From the NCBI GenBank assembly GCA_018432315.1, contig JAHDLB010000004.1, positions 186,001 through 250,000 on the forward strand: a DNA stretch of 64,000 bases, given 5' to 3'. Position 1 is the stretch's first letter; each line of letters begins with the position of its first letter. The position numbers and the translations under genes were made by a program. The notes below the pieces were generated by a model. It made no database searches. It was not told where the DNA came from and was given only the letters and a program-made list of their open reading frames with translations. Of the stretch, positions 55,240 to 64,000 are shown piece by piece. This DNA comes from Anaerolineae bacterium. GTDB taxonomy: Bacteria; Chloroflexota; Anaerolineae; Aggregatilineales; Aggregatilineaceae.

Positions 55240-55295
55240 GGGGGCGATCCAAAGTTTGGTAGTTTTGCACAAGATTCAGTTGGGCGCCGCCGGCG

Positions 55296-55325
55296 TTGCG
55301 GCGAGCCCACCGCCCGGATTACAAT
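55296..55325 (+). promoter_or_regulatory. Promoter of the Fur-family gene
   Basis: TTGCGG (55296-55301), 18-bp spacer, TACAAT (55320-55325). Confidence 0.65.
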
Positions 55326-55372
55326 GGGGCTGCGGGCCGGGTGCTGCCCGCCAGAACCGGGGATGGAAACCG

Positions 55373-55813
55373 ATGTCGGACACATGCGAACGGGTGATCG
55401 AGGCGCTGCGCCAGCGCGGCGCGCGGCTGACGATCCAGCGGCGGCTGGTGATCGAGGCGCTGTGCGACGAGCCGGATCACCAGAGCGTGCAGGCGATTCA
55501 GGAACGGCTGCGCGCCAAAGGGACTCACCTCACCGAGCCGACCGTGTACCGGATCGTCCAGTGGCTCAAAGCGCTGGGCCTGGTGTCACAGACCGACCTG
55601 GGCCAGAGCGGGATCGTCTACCAGTTGATCGGCGACCGGCGGCACCATCACCTGGTCTGCCTGGCGTGCGGGCGCGTGATCGACCTGGACGACGGCATCA
55701 TGGACGCGCTGCGCGAATCCGTGCGCCGGGACTACGACTTCGAGCCGCGCATCGACCACATGGCGATCTTCGGCCTGTGCCGCGACTGCCGCGAGCGGTC
55801 CGCCGGGGAATAG
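55373..55813 (+). CDS. Fur-family metal-responsive repressor
   Basis: A 146-aa Fur/Zur/PerR-type regulator. The winged-helix domain spans residues 1-85 (TIQRRLVIEALCDEPDHQSV; recognition region LTEPTVYRIVQWLKALGL). The dimerisation/metal domain has the HHHLVCLACGRVIDLDD and GLCRDCRE Cys pairs for structural Zn. Which metal or peroxide it senses cannot be told. The start at 55373 is chosen from domain alignment and its position after the promoter. Divergent from the ilv-leu operon; no Fur box was recognised. Confidence 0.9.
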   Translation: MSDTCERVIEALRQRGARLTIQRRLVIEALCDEPDHQSVQAIQERLRAKGTHLTEPTVYRIVQWLKALGLVSQTDLGQSGIVYQLIGDRRHHHLVCLACGRVIDLDDGIMDALRESVRRDYDFEPRIDHMAIFGLCRDCRERSAGE

Positions 55814-55820
55814 GCGCGGC

Positions 55821-55839
55821 GGGGGCGCCGGGCGCCCCC
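55821..55839. terminator. GC hairpin between convergent genes
   Basis: GGGGGCGCC and GGCGCCCCC (55821-55829 and 55831-55839) form a perfect palindrome between the Fur-family and permease stops. No T-tract is present on either side, so terminator function is uncertain. Confidence 0.35.
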
Positions 55840-55851
55840 TGCCCACCGCGA

Positions 55852-57471
55852 TCAGCCCTTCATGCCGGTCGTGGCGATGCCGCTGGTGATGAAGCGCTGC
55901 AAGAACGCGAACACCAGCGTGATCGGCAGCAGCGTGAGCACCGTCATCGCCAGGATGTAATGCCACTGCACGTCCAGCGCGCCCTGGAAGGCGTTCAGCC
56001 CCACCTGCAGCGTGAATTTGTCGTTGCGGCTCACCACGATCAGCGGCCACAGGAAATCGTTCCAGCGCCACATCACCGAGAAGATCGCCAGCACGGCGAT
56101 GGCGGGCCGGGCCAGCGGCAGGATGACCTGCCAGTAGATGCGCCACTCGCTCGCGCCGTCGATGCGCGCCGAGTCGAGCAGCTCGTCGGGGATGGTCAGC
56201 ATGTACTGGCGCAGCAGAAAGACGCCGGTCGGCGTGGCCGCGCCGGGGATGATCAGGCCCCACAGGCTGTTGACCCACCCCACTTTCGAGATCACCAGGA
56301 AGGCCGGGATCAGGATCACCGAGACGGGCACCATCAACGTGCTGATGATGATCACGAACACTATGTCGCGCCCGGCGAAGTCGTACTTGCTGAGACCGAA
56401 CGCGGCCATGCTGTTGATCACCAGCGTGATGATCGTCGCTGCGATGGTCACAATCACGCTGTTGCGCAGGTAGGTCCAGAAGTCGAAGGCGTCCATCGCG
56501 TCGGTGTAGTTGGCCGTGTTGAAGTACACCTCGCGGATCGGCTCGAACTCCGTGCTGGGGCCGAGCGGCGTGATGTACGAGAACGCCGTGATCTCGCCCG
56601 CGCCGGGATTGTCCGGGTCGATCAGGGTGTAGGCCGCGCCGGTGGGGCTGCCGATCTGGGCCAGCCGGCGCGTGACGCTGGGCTGCAGGTTCGCGGTCAG
56701 CGCCGCGCCGGACAGCGCCGGCAGCGGCTCGCCCGCGCTGCGGTACAGGTTGACCAGCAGGTAGCGATCCGGCAGGATGTGGTGCTCGAGCAGCTCGCGC
56801 AGCAGGTCGGGATCGCCCGCCAGGGCCGCGACCGCGTCGGCGCCGTATTCCTCCGCGAAGGCCACGAACGCCTCGTCGGTCGGCGCCAGGACGGTGTGCC
56901 GGTCTTCGCCGGAGAGTTGGTCGTCCAGGCCGGCCCGCTCGACGAGCTGCGCCATGATCGACAGGCGGGCCTCGCCGCGCAGCGCGTCCGGCACCGTCAC
57001 GTCACCATCGGGCAGCGGGACCGGCTCGGCGGGCGCGGGGAACGCGCTGTCCGCGCCAGAGGACAGCCCGGCCAGCCGGTCGGCCAGCGCCGGCGGGACC
57101 AGCACGCGGTTGATGCCCTGCACGGCGCCGTTGTCGGCGCGCACGTCGCTGAGCACCACCGCCGCATCCTCGATCAGCACGTCCTTGAACGTCACGTCGT
57201 AAACCGGCAGCGGCTTGTCGTAGCCTTCGACGTCCACCGACACCTGCCGGTAGGGCAGGAAGGTGGGGTGCGGCTCGAAGAGCAGCGACTCGTCCTTGAA
57301 GGACGACATCACCAGCCACAGCACCGGGCCGAACATCACGAAAATGCCCGCGATCAGGTAGAGGTAGGTCACCACGTCGGTGATGTCCAGGCGTTTGCCA
57401 CCCCGGCGGCGGGTCAAAAAGGCCCACACGCCGCGCCGTTCCGGTCGAGAAGAGGTCGTATCGCTCGTCAT
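55852..57471 (-). CDS. MalG-type sugar ABC permease with fasciclin-like insertion
   Basis: At 539 aa it is nearly twice the usual 280 aa for this family. Residue 32-55 is helix 1. Helices 2-6 (about 338-525) carry the EAA motif LLDSARIDGASEWRIYWQVI that docks the ATPase. The outer loop between helices 1 and 2 is about 280 residues. It includes fasciclin (FAS1)-like sequence: HTVLAPTDEAF (192-202) with ELLEHHILPDRYLL (226-239) resembles the FAS1 N-terminal half. DVRADNGAVQGINRVLVP (109-126) resembles the C-terminal H2 motif, yet it comes first. Shorter loops around LIDPDNPG occur in some relatives. Function of the insert (glycan or protein adhesion) is inferred. Cotranscribed with malF-like gene. 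Confidence 0.82.
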   Translation of the reverse strand: MTSDTTSSRPERRGVWAFLTRRRGGKRLDITDVVTYLYLIAGIFVMFGPVLWLVMSSFKDESLLFEPHPTFLPYRQVSVDVEGYDKPLPVYDVTFKDVLIEDAAVVLSDVRADNGAVQGINRVLVPPALADRLAGLSSGADSAFPAPAEPVPLPDGDVTVPDALRGEARLSIMAQLVERAGLDDQLSGEDRHTVLAPTDEAFVAFAEEYGADAVAALAGDPDLLRELLEHHILPDRYLLVNLYRSAGEPLPALSGAALTANLQPSVTRRLAQIGSPTGAAYTLIDPDNPGAGEITAFSYITPLGPSTEFEPIREVYFNTANYTDAMDAFDFWTYLRNSVIVTIAATIITLVINSMAAFGLSKYDFAGRDIVFVIIISTLMVPVSVILIPAFLVISKVGWVNSLWGLIIPGAATPTGVFLLRQYMLTIPDELLDSARIDGASEWRIYWQVILPLARPAIAVLAIFSVMWRWNDFLWPLIVVSRNDKFTLQVGLNAFQGALDVQWHYILAMTVLTLLPITLVFAFLQRFITSGIATTGMKG

Positions 57472-57489
57472 GCTATGCGTCCTTTCCGG

Positions 57490-58518
57490 CTAGGTGGCTT
57501 CGCTGCGCCGCGCGAAGAAAAGCTGCGCCAGCGTCATGACCATCAGCACCGAGGCCAGGATCAGCGAGGCCGCGGCGGCCATGCCGAAACTGGGCGGGCT
57601 GTTCACGAACGCCTCGCGGTAGATGTACTGCACGATGTAAAGCGTCGCCGTGCCCGGCCCGCCGCCCGTCAGGACGAAAACCTGGTCGAACACCTGCACG
57701 GCCCGGATGAAAGCCAGCACCAGCACGACCGTCATGGTCGGCATGAGCAGCGGCAGCGTGATGAACCGGAAGCGGCGGAAGGTGTTCGCCCCGTCGATCT
57801 CGGCGGCTTCGTACAGCGAGGCCGGGATCGCCTGCAGCCCGGCGAGCAGGATCAGCGTGTAGAACCCCATCTGCGCCCAGTCGCTGACCACGATCACCCA
57901 GAATCGCGCCCACTGTGGATCGGCCAGGAACTGGATGCGGTCCTGGCCGAAGTTTTCGAGCAGGGCGTTGAGCAGGCCGTTGTCGTAGCGCAGGAACCAT
58001 TTCCAGATGAGGGCGACGACGACCGGCGACAGCAGCACCGGGTAGAAGAACACGCTGCGGAAGAATCCGCGCAGGACGATCTTGCGGTTGAGCGCCAGCG
58101 CCGTGATCAGGGCCAGCACGACCATCGTGCTCACCTGCAGGGCGACGTAGGCGCCGGTGTTGCGCACGCCGCGCCAGAACAGGTCTTCCTTGCAGGTGTT
58201 CGGGTTGCCGTAGTCCTCGCAGGTCAGGATCGTCTCGAGGTTGTCCGTGCCGACGAACTCGCGGTTTTCGAGCAGGATCGACTGGCCGCTGGTGAAGCCG
58301 TAATAGAAATTGAGCACCATCGGCAGCAGGATGAAGATGCCGAAAATGATGAGGTTGGGGGCGATGAAAAAGTAGGCCATGCGCCGGACGCCCAACACCC
58401 ACTGCAGCGGGGCGATGGCGATGTCCAGGCCGGTCATGAGCAGCTCGAACGGTTTGTTGACGATGTGGCTGAAAGCCAGTCGATAGCGCCGGGGGATCCA
58501 TCGGGTGAATAGGCTCAT
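57490..58518 (-). CDS. MalF-type sugar ABC transporter permease
   Basis: A 342-aa inner-membrane permease partner with six helices and the EAA loop LYEAAEIDGANTFRRFRFIT. LTGGGPGTATLYIVQYIY is a further hallmark of the UgpA/MalF group. The start at 58518 has GGAGAGG 5 nt upstream; an extended in-frame start at 58572 would fall inside the upstream terminator hairpin. The ATP-binding subunit is not encoded here and is probably supplied by a shared MsmK-like ATPase. Confidence 0.9.
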   Translation of the reverse strand: MSLFTRWIPRRYRLAFSHIVNKPFELLMTGLDIAIAPLQWVLGVRRMAYFFIAPNLIIFGIFILLPMVLNFYYGFTSGQSILLENREFVGTDNLETILTCEDYGNPNTCKEDLFWRGVRNTGAYVALQVSTMVVLALITALALNRKIVLRGFFRSVFFYPVLLSPVVVALIWKWFLRYDNGLLNALLENFGQDRIQFLADPQWARFWVIVVSDWAQMGFYTLILLAGLQAIPASLYEAAEIDGANTFRRFRFITLPLLMPTMTVVLVLAFIRAVQVFDQVFVLTGGGPGTATLYIVQYIYREAFVNSPPSFGMAAAASLILASVLMVMTLAQLFFARRSEAT

Positions 58519-58545
58519 CGAACCTCTCCGGGGGCACTCACCGAT

Positions 58546-58583
58546 AAAAAAAGCCCCAGGCCGCCAAGACACGGCAGCCTGGG
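58546..58583 (-). terminator. Intercistronic terminator after the binding-protein gene
   Basis: Minus strand: an 11-bp stem with one mismatch (CCCAGGCTGCC at 58583-58573 with GGCGGCCTGGG at 58565-58555), then TTTTTTT (58552-58546). Located between the binding protein and its permeases, it probably lets only part of the transcripts continue. Confidence 0.8.
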
Positions 58584-58605
58584 TGATTGGTCGGGGTGGG
58601 GACGG

Positions 58606-59907
<1,302 letters not shown>

Positions 59908-60041
59908 AATCTTCTCTCCTATGATGGGTTTAAGTTGAGGTCAGAATAGTAATCGAGCGAAAGTCTGTGCGCGGGCCAACCTTCCTTTCTCCCGACTCTA
60001 TCATCGCGGTCCCTAAAAAATCGTGATGGGTCTTGAATGTC

Positions 60042-60069
60042 ATTATACACGATCTGGCGCTCGGCGCAA
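60042..60069 (-). promoter_or_regulatory. Promoter of the sugar ABC operon
   Basis: Minus strand TTGCGC (60069-60064), 16-bp spacer, TATAAT (60047-60042). The AT-rich stretch at 60070-60101 upstream of it contains AATTAATTAATT and may hold regulator sites. Confidence 0.65.
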
Positions 60070-60126
60070 TTAAATAATCCCGCAAATTAATTAATTCTGT
60101 GGCCTCTCATTCTTCCGCTGAGCCGG

Positions 60127-60155
60127 TTCACCTTCGGGCGGGGTTGTGCTACACT
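60127..60155 (+). promoter_or_regulatory. Promoter of the isomerase/epimerase gene
   Basis: TTCACC (60127-60132), 17-bp spacer, TACACT (60150-60155); the leader to the ATG at 60224 is about 60 nt. Confidence 0.6.
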
Positions 60156-60223
60156 ATCTGCGACGGCAATTGCACGCGCCCCGGCAAGGACCGCTCGCGC
60201 CCGTGAGCGCAGGAGAGGGTTCG

Positions 60224-60976
60224 ATGATCAAGCTGGCCTGTACGTCCCGTAGTTTTTGGCGCTCGTTCGACGACGGCTCGATGGCCGTGCTCGACTTTGT
60301 GAAGGTTTGCCGCGACCTGGGCCTGGACGGGGTCGACCTCGACGCCGGTTACCTGGCGAGCTTCGATCACGCGTACCTCTGGGAGATCAAATGGGCGTGC
60401 TTGCAGGGCGGCCTGAGCATCGCCAACATCGCGATTCCGAGCGATTTCACGCTGCCACCGTCCGGCCTGCCCCACGAGCTGGAGAAAGTGAAGACCTACC
60501 TCGACACGGCCTCGTTTCTCAACGCGCCGATGGTCAGCCTGTCGCCGGGCGGCGAGGGGCCGCTCGACGAAGCGGCGTGGGAGCGGCTGGTGGCGTACGT
60601 CCGCGCCGCCGCCGATTACGGGGGCACGGTCGGCGTGGCGGTCGCCATCCGCAACGACAGCCCGCGCGGGCCGCTGGCGACCGGCGGGGACGTCCTGCGG
60701 CTGGTGGACGCAGTGAGCCATCCGAATTTCGGCTACGCCATGCAGGCGGGGCAGTTCGCCGACCTGCCGGATGCCATTCACCAGACGGCGCGGCTGGCGC
60801 TGCACGTCGCGGTGCCGGTCGAGCCGGGCGCCCCGCTGGACGTGGGGCAGATGGTCCAACTGCTGCGCGAAACCGGCTATAACGGCTTTGTGGCGCTGGA
60901 CCTCGCCGGAGAGCCGGACCCACAGGCCGCCGCCGTGCGCGCGGTGCCGGCCCTGCGCGGGCTGATACTCCCCTGA
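60224..60976 (+). CDS. Sugar-phosphate isomerase/epimerase-like TIM barrel (AP_endonuc_2)
   Basis: A 250-aa protein of the xylose-isomerase-like TIM-barrel superfamily. It opens IKLACTSRSFWRSFDDGSMA, has LGLDGVDLDAGY and closes with a typical TGYNGFVALDLAGEPDP strand that carries a metal-site acid. The segment where relatives keep a metal-binding Glu/His (VGVAVAIRNDSP, GYAMQAGQF) appears altered: the usual E/H residues are not obvious, so catalysis should be treated with caution. The start at 60224 follows AGGAGAGGG. Divergent from the sugar importer, suggesting metabolism of the imported sugar. Confidence 0.7.
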   Translation: MIKLACTSRSFWRSFDDGSMAVLDFVKVCRDLGLDGVDLDAGYLASFDHAYLWEIKWACLQGGLSIANIAIPSDFTLPPSGLPHELEKVKTYLDTASFLNAPMVSLSPGGEGPLDEAAWERLVAYVRAAADYGGTVGVAVAIRNDSPRGPLATGGDVLRLVDAVSHPNFGYAMQAGQFADLPDAIHQTARLALHVAVPVEPGAPLDVGQMVQLLRETGYNGFVALDLAGEPDPQAAAVRAVPALRGLILP

Positions 60977-61018
60977 ACGACCGGCAGCCACCCGGTCGAG
61001 ATCGTGAGGCCGCTGCTG

Positions 61019-61048
61019 CCCGGCGAAGGATTGGCCGTCTTCGCCGGG
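61019..61048 (+). terminator. Perfect 10-bp hairpin after the epimerase gene
   Basis: CCCGGCGAAG (61019-61028) pairs with CTTCGCCGGG (61039-61048), 10-nt loop, no T-tract. A second small stem GACCGG/CCGGTC (60979-60984, 60992-60997) immediately follows the stop codon. Probable 3' end structure. Confidence 0.4.
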
Positions 61049-61150
61049 TAACCATTCGTGCCCAAAGCGGTCCGGCACCGGCAGCGCCATTCACCGCCGG
61101 ATCACTCCACGTGAGCCTGTACTTAAGTTGAAGCCCGGTTTTCGCCTCTC

Positions 61151-61376
61151 TTCGCTGTAAGATTGCCGTTTCGTGCGCGGTGTTTCTAATGAGCGAAGGG
61201 CCGGAATCGCGTTCGCATCTCTGGCGGCAGGCGTTTGATCGGCCACAACACCCCGGTTAGGCCGGAGGAAGTCCTGAGTAAGAGGATGGGATTCCCGCAA
61301 GACCAAAGTCCACTCGCACGAAGACGGGAAACCTTATATCCTATGAGGTACATGTGAGGACTATCTCTTCGGCCAA
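61151..61376 (+). ncRNA. Candidate structured RNA of unknown class
   Basis: No ORF is convincing in 61049-61381, yet the plus strand shows nested complementarity. TTCGCT (61151-61156) pairs with AGCGAA (61192-61197) and GGCCG (61199-61203) with CGGCC (61240-61244). A long closing helix joins GGCCG-GAG-AGTCCT (61260-61275) with AGGACT-CTC-CGGCC (61357-61374), with small internal loops. It encloses TTCCCG (61292-61297)/CGGGAA (61325-61330) and AGGAT/ATCCT. It ends 5 nt before the sigma-factor ATG, which lacks a clear ribosome-binding site. It could be a riboswitch-like leader or an independent RNA; the GAGTA...CCGCAAG wording faintly recalls HEARO/omega RNAs, a resemblance I cannot verify. Confidence 0.4.
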
Positions 61377-61381
61377 ACTAT

Positions 61382-61960
61382 ATGGTGACCCCGCCAGAGC
61401 ACCGATTGATCCAGCGCGCCCAACAGGGCGATCCTGACGCGATAGCCGGCCTGTACCGCCAGTACGTGCAGGCCATTTCGCGGTATATCGCCTACCGGGT
61501 ATCGGATGAGGCGGTCGTCGAAGACCTGACGGCGGACGTGTTCTTGCGGATGGTCGAGGGCTTACCTGCTTACGAGGTGACCGGGGCGCCGTTCGAGGCG
61601 TGGCTGTACCGGATTGCGGCGACACGGATCGCCGACTTCTACCGCCAGCGAGGACGCCACCCGGTCGAGGCGCTCAACGAAGGGATCGGCAGCGGCCACA
61701 CGCCGCTGGAGATGACGTTGCAGGAACGTGAAGAACTGGATGAGCTGCGCGCGGCGCTGGCGCAGTTGGATGACGAACAGCAGACGATCCTGATCCTGCG
61801 GTTTGTCGAACGCAAGAGTCATAAAGAGGTGGCCCAAATTGTGGGCAAGAGTGTGCGCGCGATAGCGACCGCCCAGCACCGGGCGCTCAAACGTCTGGCG
61901 GAGTTGTTGGGCACCGAGAAGACGGGCCGCCACTATTTGCGGGGAAGAAAACGGCAATGA
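61382..61960 (+). CDS. ECF-type RNA polymerase sigma factor
   Basis: A 192-aa group 4 sigma factor. Region 2 covers about residues 8-80 (HRLIQRAQQGDPDAIAGLYR; VVEDLTADVFLRMVEGL) and region 4 about 118-178 (LDDEQQTILILRFVERKSHK; KSVRAIATAQHRALKRL). Its stop overlaps the next gene's ATG (ATGA), so it is coupled with the DUF5667 membrane protein, the probable regulator. No Shine-Dalgarno is visible before the ATG; the upstream sequence folds strongly. Confidence 0.9.
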   Translation: MVTPPEHRLIQRAQQGDPDAIAGLYRQYVQAISRYIAYRVSDEAVVEDLTADVFLRMVEGLPAYEVTGAPFEAWLYRIAATRIADFYRQRGRHPVEALNEGIGSGHTPLEMTLQEREELDELRAALAQLDDEQQTILILRFVERKSHKEVAQIVGKSVRAIATAQHRALKRLAELLGTEKTGRHYLRGRKRQ

Positions 61961-63132
61961 CTTCACCTTCAGCCGGCGATCCGCACGAGCGGGACCTGAT
62001 AGACCGCCTGGACCGGGCGATCCCGCCGCACCGGGACGAGATCGGTGCAGGCGACGGCGATCCGCTGGTGGATGCCGCGCGGCGTCTGGCGAGTGGTCCC
62101 CGCCCCCGGCTGTCGAATGCTGCCGTGGGCCGCATCGAAGCCCGGCTGCGGGCGCAGGCTGCCGCGTCACGCGGAGCGTCTCTGTCCTCGCGCCGCGCGC
62201 CGCGCTTGCGGCTGGCGCCGGTGCTGCGCCTGGGGCTGGTCGCCAGCCTGATTCTGATCCTGGTCATCACCGGGGCGGCGCGCGCTTCGGCGGACAGCCT
62301 GCCCGGTGACCTGCTGTACCCGGTCAAGCGGGCAGTCGAGCATGGACGGCTCGCCCTGGTTTCGGACGATAGCGAGCCGGCGCTGCGCGTGGAGCTTGCC
62401 GGGCGGCGCATCGATGAGTTCGATTCCCTGCTGGCCCGCCAGGAGATCGAGCCCGATGTGCTGGAGGAAGCATCCGACCAGCTCGCTCGCGCCCTCGACC
62501 TGATGGCGCAGGGCCACGGCAGCCGCGAGGACCTCGATCCGCAGATCGCCGACCTCGCCTTTCGCCAGGCCGCACTGAGCGAGCACGCCCTGACGCTGGG
62601 AACCGGTCGCCCGGACGAGCGCCTGCAAGCGATCGTCCACGAGAGCATCGCCATCCAGGCGCGTATCGCGCAGGAAAGCCCGGACCCGGCGGCCATTGAC
62701 GCGATCGTCGCGACGGTAACGCCCACCCACACGGCGACCGCTACCGGCACGCTCACGCCGACCAGCACCCCGACAGCGACGCCAACCGCAACCGCCACCC
62801 ACACGCTCACGCCGACCAGTACCCCGACGGCGACGCTCACGGCCACGCCTTCGGCGACGGCAACACCTACCGCCACCGCGAGCGGGACTCAGGTGACCGC
62901 CGTGCCCGCGGTCATCGTGACAACCCTGCCCGCTGTGCGGCCGCCAGCAGACGGCGCGAATCCGACGCGCACGCCACCGGGGCACGGGCCGACGCCGGGC
63001 CTGGGCGACAACCCGCCCGGCCAGGGAGGCGATCATCCCGGCGTGGGCAACGACGGCCAGCCGCCCGGCCTGAGCGACAACCCGCCAGGGCCGCCCCACG
63101 TGCCCCCCGGCCAGGCCAAGAAGGACAAATAA
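61957..63132 (+). CDS. DUF5667-domain membrane protein, putative anti-sigma partner
   Basis: The 391-aa protein has a cytoplasmic N terminus (residues 1-85), one membrane helix (about 88-107) and an extracytoplasmic DUF5667 domain starting ADSLPGDLLYPVKRAVEHGR (about 110-230). A Thr/Pro/Ala-rich stretch (about 250-310) follows, then a Gly/Pro-rich tail ending GQAKKDK. Such proteins are regularly encoded directly after ECF sigma genes in Chloroflexota and actinobacteria; a sigma-sequestering role of the N-terminal part is inferred, no classic zinc anti-sigma motif being visible. The Thr/Pro region is built of DNA repeats. Confidence 0.8.
   Translation: MTSPSAGDPHERDLIDRLDRAIPPHRDEIGAGDGDPLVDAARRLASGPRPRLSNAAVGRIEARLRAQAAASRGASLSSRRAPRLRLAPVLRLGLVASLILILVITGAARASADSLPGDLLYPVKRAVEHGRLALVSDDSEPALRVELAGRRIDEFDSLLARQEIEPDVLEEASDQLARALDLMAQGHGSREDLDPQIADLAFRQAALSEHALTLGTGRPDERLQAIVHESIAIQARIAQESPDPAAIDAIVATVTPTHTATATGTLTPTSTPTATPTATATHTLTPTSTPTATLTATPSATATPTATASGTQVTAVPAVIVTTLPAVRPPADGANPTRTPPGHGPTPGLGDNPPGQGGDHPGVGNDGQPPGLSDNPPGPPHVPPGQAKKDK
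62748..62836 (+). repeat. Coding tandem repeat in the Thr/Pro-rich region
   Basis: Two copies of a 35-bp unit starting CACGCTCACGCCGACCAG (62748-62782 and 62802-62836), 54 bp apart, differ at two third-codon positions. They encode TLTPTSTPTAT, typical of cell-wall-spanning linkers. Confidence 0.75.
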
Positions 63133-63239
63133 CCGCGCCTTTCTAACGCGATTTTTACACGCCGTTGAGGCGAATCTTACAGCCGTGTGCTACACACTGA
63201 ATGAACTGCTTTTGCCGGTCATTCAGGAGAGAATCGCCC

Positions 63240-64000
63240 ATGGCTGTCTCCGAGTCACAGACGTATACCTTCCAGGCTGAGATTCAGCAGCTTCTCAATA
63301 TCCTGGTCCATTCGCTGTACACCGACCGGGAGATTTTTCTGCGCGAGCTGGTGTCGAACGCCTCCGACGCGCTCAACCGCTTCCAGTTCGAGCAGCTCAC
63401 CAACGCGGACGTGCTCGATCCGGACGCCGAGCTGGCGATTCGCATCACCACCGACAAGGATGCCGGCACCCTGGTCATCGAGGATACCGGGATCGGCATG
63501 AATCGCGACGAGCTGATCGCCAACCTGGGCACCATCGCCCAGTCGGGCGCAGCCAGCTTTCTCCAGCGGCTGCAAGAGCAGGACAGTCAGAACGTGTCCG
63601 CCACCGACCTGATCGGGCAGTTTGGCGTCGGGTTCTATTCCGTGTTCATGGTGGCCGACAAGGTCACGGTGACGTCGCGCTCGTTCCGCCCGGACGAGGC
63701 GGCCTGGACCTGGACGTCGGACGGTAGCACCACCTACACGCTCGAACTGGCGGACAAGGCCACGCGCGGGACGACGATCACCGTGTACGTCAAGGACGAC
63801 GAGAAGGAATTCCTGGAGCCGTACCGCCTGCGCGCGATTGTCAAGAAACATTCGGACTTCATCGCCTTCCCGATCTACGTGGACGGCGAGATCGCCAACC
63901 AGCAGAAAGCGCTCTGGCGCCGCCCCCCGCGCGAGCTGAGCGAGGACGATTACAAGTCGTTCTACAAGCAGCTCACGCTCGACTACCGCGATCCCCTGCT
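63240..64000 (+). CDS. htpG: Molecular chaperone HtpG (Hsp90), 5' part
   Basis: The window ends inside this gene after 253 codons. The N-terminal GHKL ATPase domain is clear: [16 protein letters not shown] (catalytic Glu and Asn), [22 protein letters not shown] and [19 protein letters not shown]; the [20 protein letters not shown] stretch begins the middle domain. It assists folding of client proteins under stress. CAGGAGAG lies 8 nt before the ATG at 63240. TACACA at 63191-63196 may be a -10 box; no CIRCE element is seen. Confidence 0.95.
   Translation, partial: MAVSESQTYTFQAEIQQLLNILVHSLYTDREIFLRELVSNASDALNRFQFEQLTNADVLDPDAELAIRITTDKDAGTLVIEDTGIGMNRDELIANLGTIAQSGAASFLQRLQEQDSQNVSATDLIGQFGVGFYSVFMVADKVTVTSRSFRPDEAAWTWTSDGSTTYTLELADKATRGTTITVYVKDDEKEFLEPYRLRAIVKKHSDFIAFPIYVDGEIANQQKALWRRPPRELSEDDYKSFYKQLTLDYRDPL

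Noticed and set aside
53098-55250. T-box or other tRNA-binding leader upstream of ilvD
   Set aside because: No T-box consensus; two Ile/Leu/Val-rich ORFs each followed by a terminator are present instead.
55201-58512. 1103-codon open frame on the plus strand opposite the permease genes
   Set aside because: Arg/Gln/His/Asp-rich low-complexity translation typical of antisense frames in GC-rich DNA; the minus-strand permeases have clear family motifs.
61260-61376. RNase P RNA, suggested by GGAGGAAGTCC
   Set aside because: The partner conserved region (ACAGAAA-type sequence) and overall length of about 350-400 nt are missing.
62700-62900. CRISPR-like short repeats
   Set aside because: The repeats are in frame, encode Thr/Pro stretches inside the DUF5667 protein and have no unique spacers or cas genes.

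Overview
The window is one GC-rich (roughly two-thirds G+C) bacterial chromosome segment, densely coded, with no insertion sequence, phage or CRISPR. Gene content suggests a Chloroflexota bacterium, probably Anaerolineae-like: a SigA-type sigma factor, VanW protein, an ECF sigma factor paired with a DUF5667 protein, several GT-C-like membrane glycosyltransferases and Pro/Thr-rich surface proteins. This placement is inference from protein resemblance, not phylogeny. Many promoters read as TTGCGN - 16 to 18 bp - TAYAAT/TATAAT.
0-32 kb is a mosaic of short transcription units. In order: a nucleotidyltransferase-GHMP kinase fusion; an SLC13 permease with RCK_C domains; tRNA-Arg(CCG); an EthD-YbaK fusion; membrane glycosyltransferases; VanW; tRNA-Sec (selC); ilvE; a SpoIIE phosphatase-rluB-plsC operon; an M20 peptidase; acs; tRNA-Cys(GCA); rpoD; a SERCA-like Ca2+ ATPase; panB with a U32-like gene; an ABC exporter; and a YbhB / DapA-like / MetE-like cluster.
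33-55 kb is a single-direction (minus) block of amino acid biosynthesis in two superoperons. The first is ilvD-ilvB-ilvN-ilvC-leuA-(small gene)-leuC-leuD-cimA-leuB. It is preceded by two successive short ORFs packed with Ile/Leu/Val codons, each followed by its own intrinsic terminator: a tandem attenuator. The second is aroH-aroF-tyrA-aroA-aroE-tyrS-aroC-aroK-aroB-aroQ-pheA. It is preceded by a 42-codon leader peptide with a Trp codon and a run of alternating Phe/Tyr codons, then a terminator hairpin and plausible competing structures. With ilvE at 11 kb, the window encodes synthesis of Val, Leu, Ile (through citramalate), Phe and Tyr from central precursors apart from the final aromatic transamination. 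It reaches chorismate, and no trp genes are present.
55-64 kb holds a divergent Fur-family regulator, a sugar ABC importer whose MalG-type permease carries a fasciclin-like insertion in its outer loop, a divergent sugar isomerase/epimerase, an unexplained strongly folded intergenic region, an ECF sigma-DUF5667 pair, and the 5' part of htpG running off the end.
The most noteworthy items are the tandem branched-chain attenuator, the aromatic leader peptide/attenuator, the fasciclin-containing permease, two unusual enzyme fusions, selC without neighbouring sel genes, and the folded RNA candidate at 61.15-61.38 kb.
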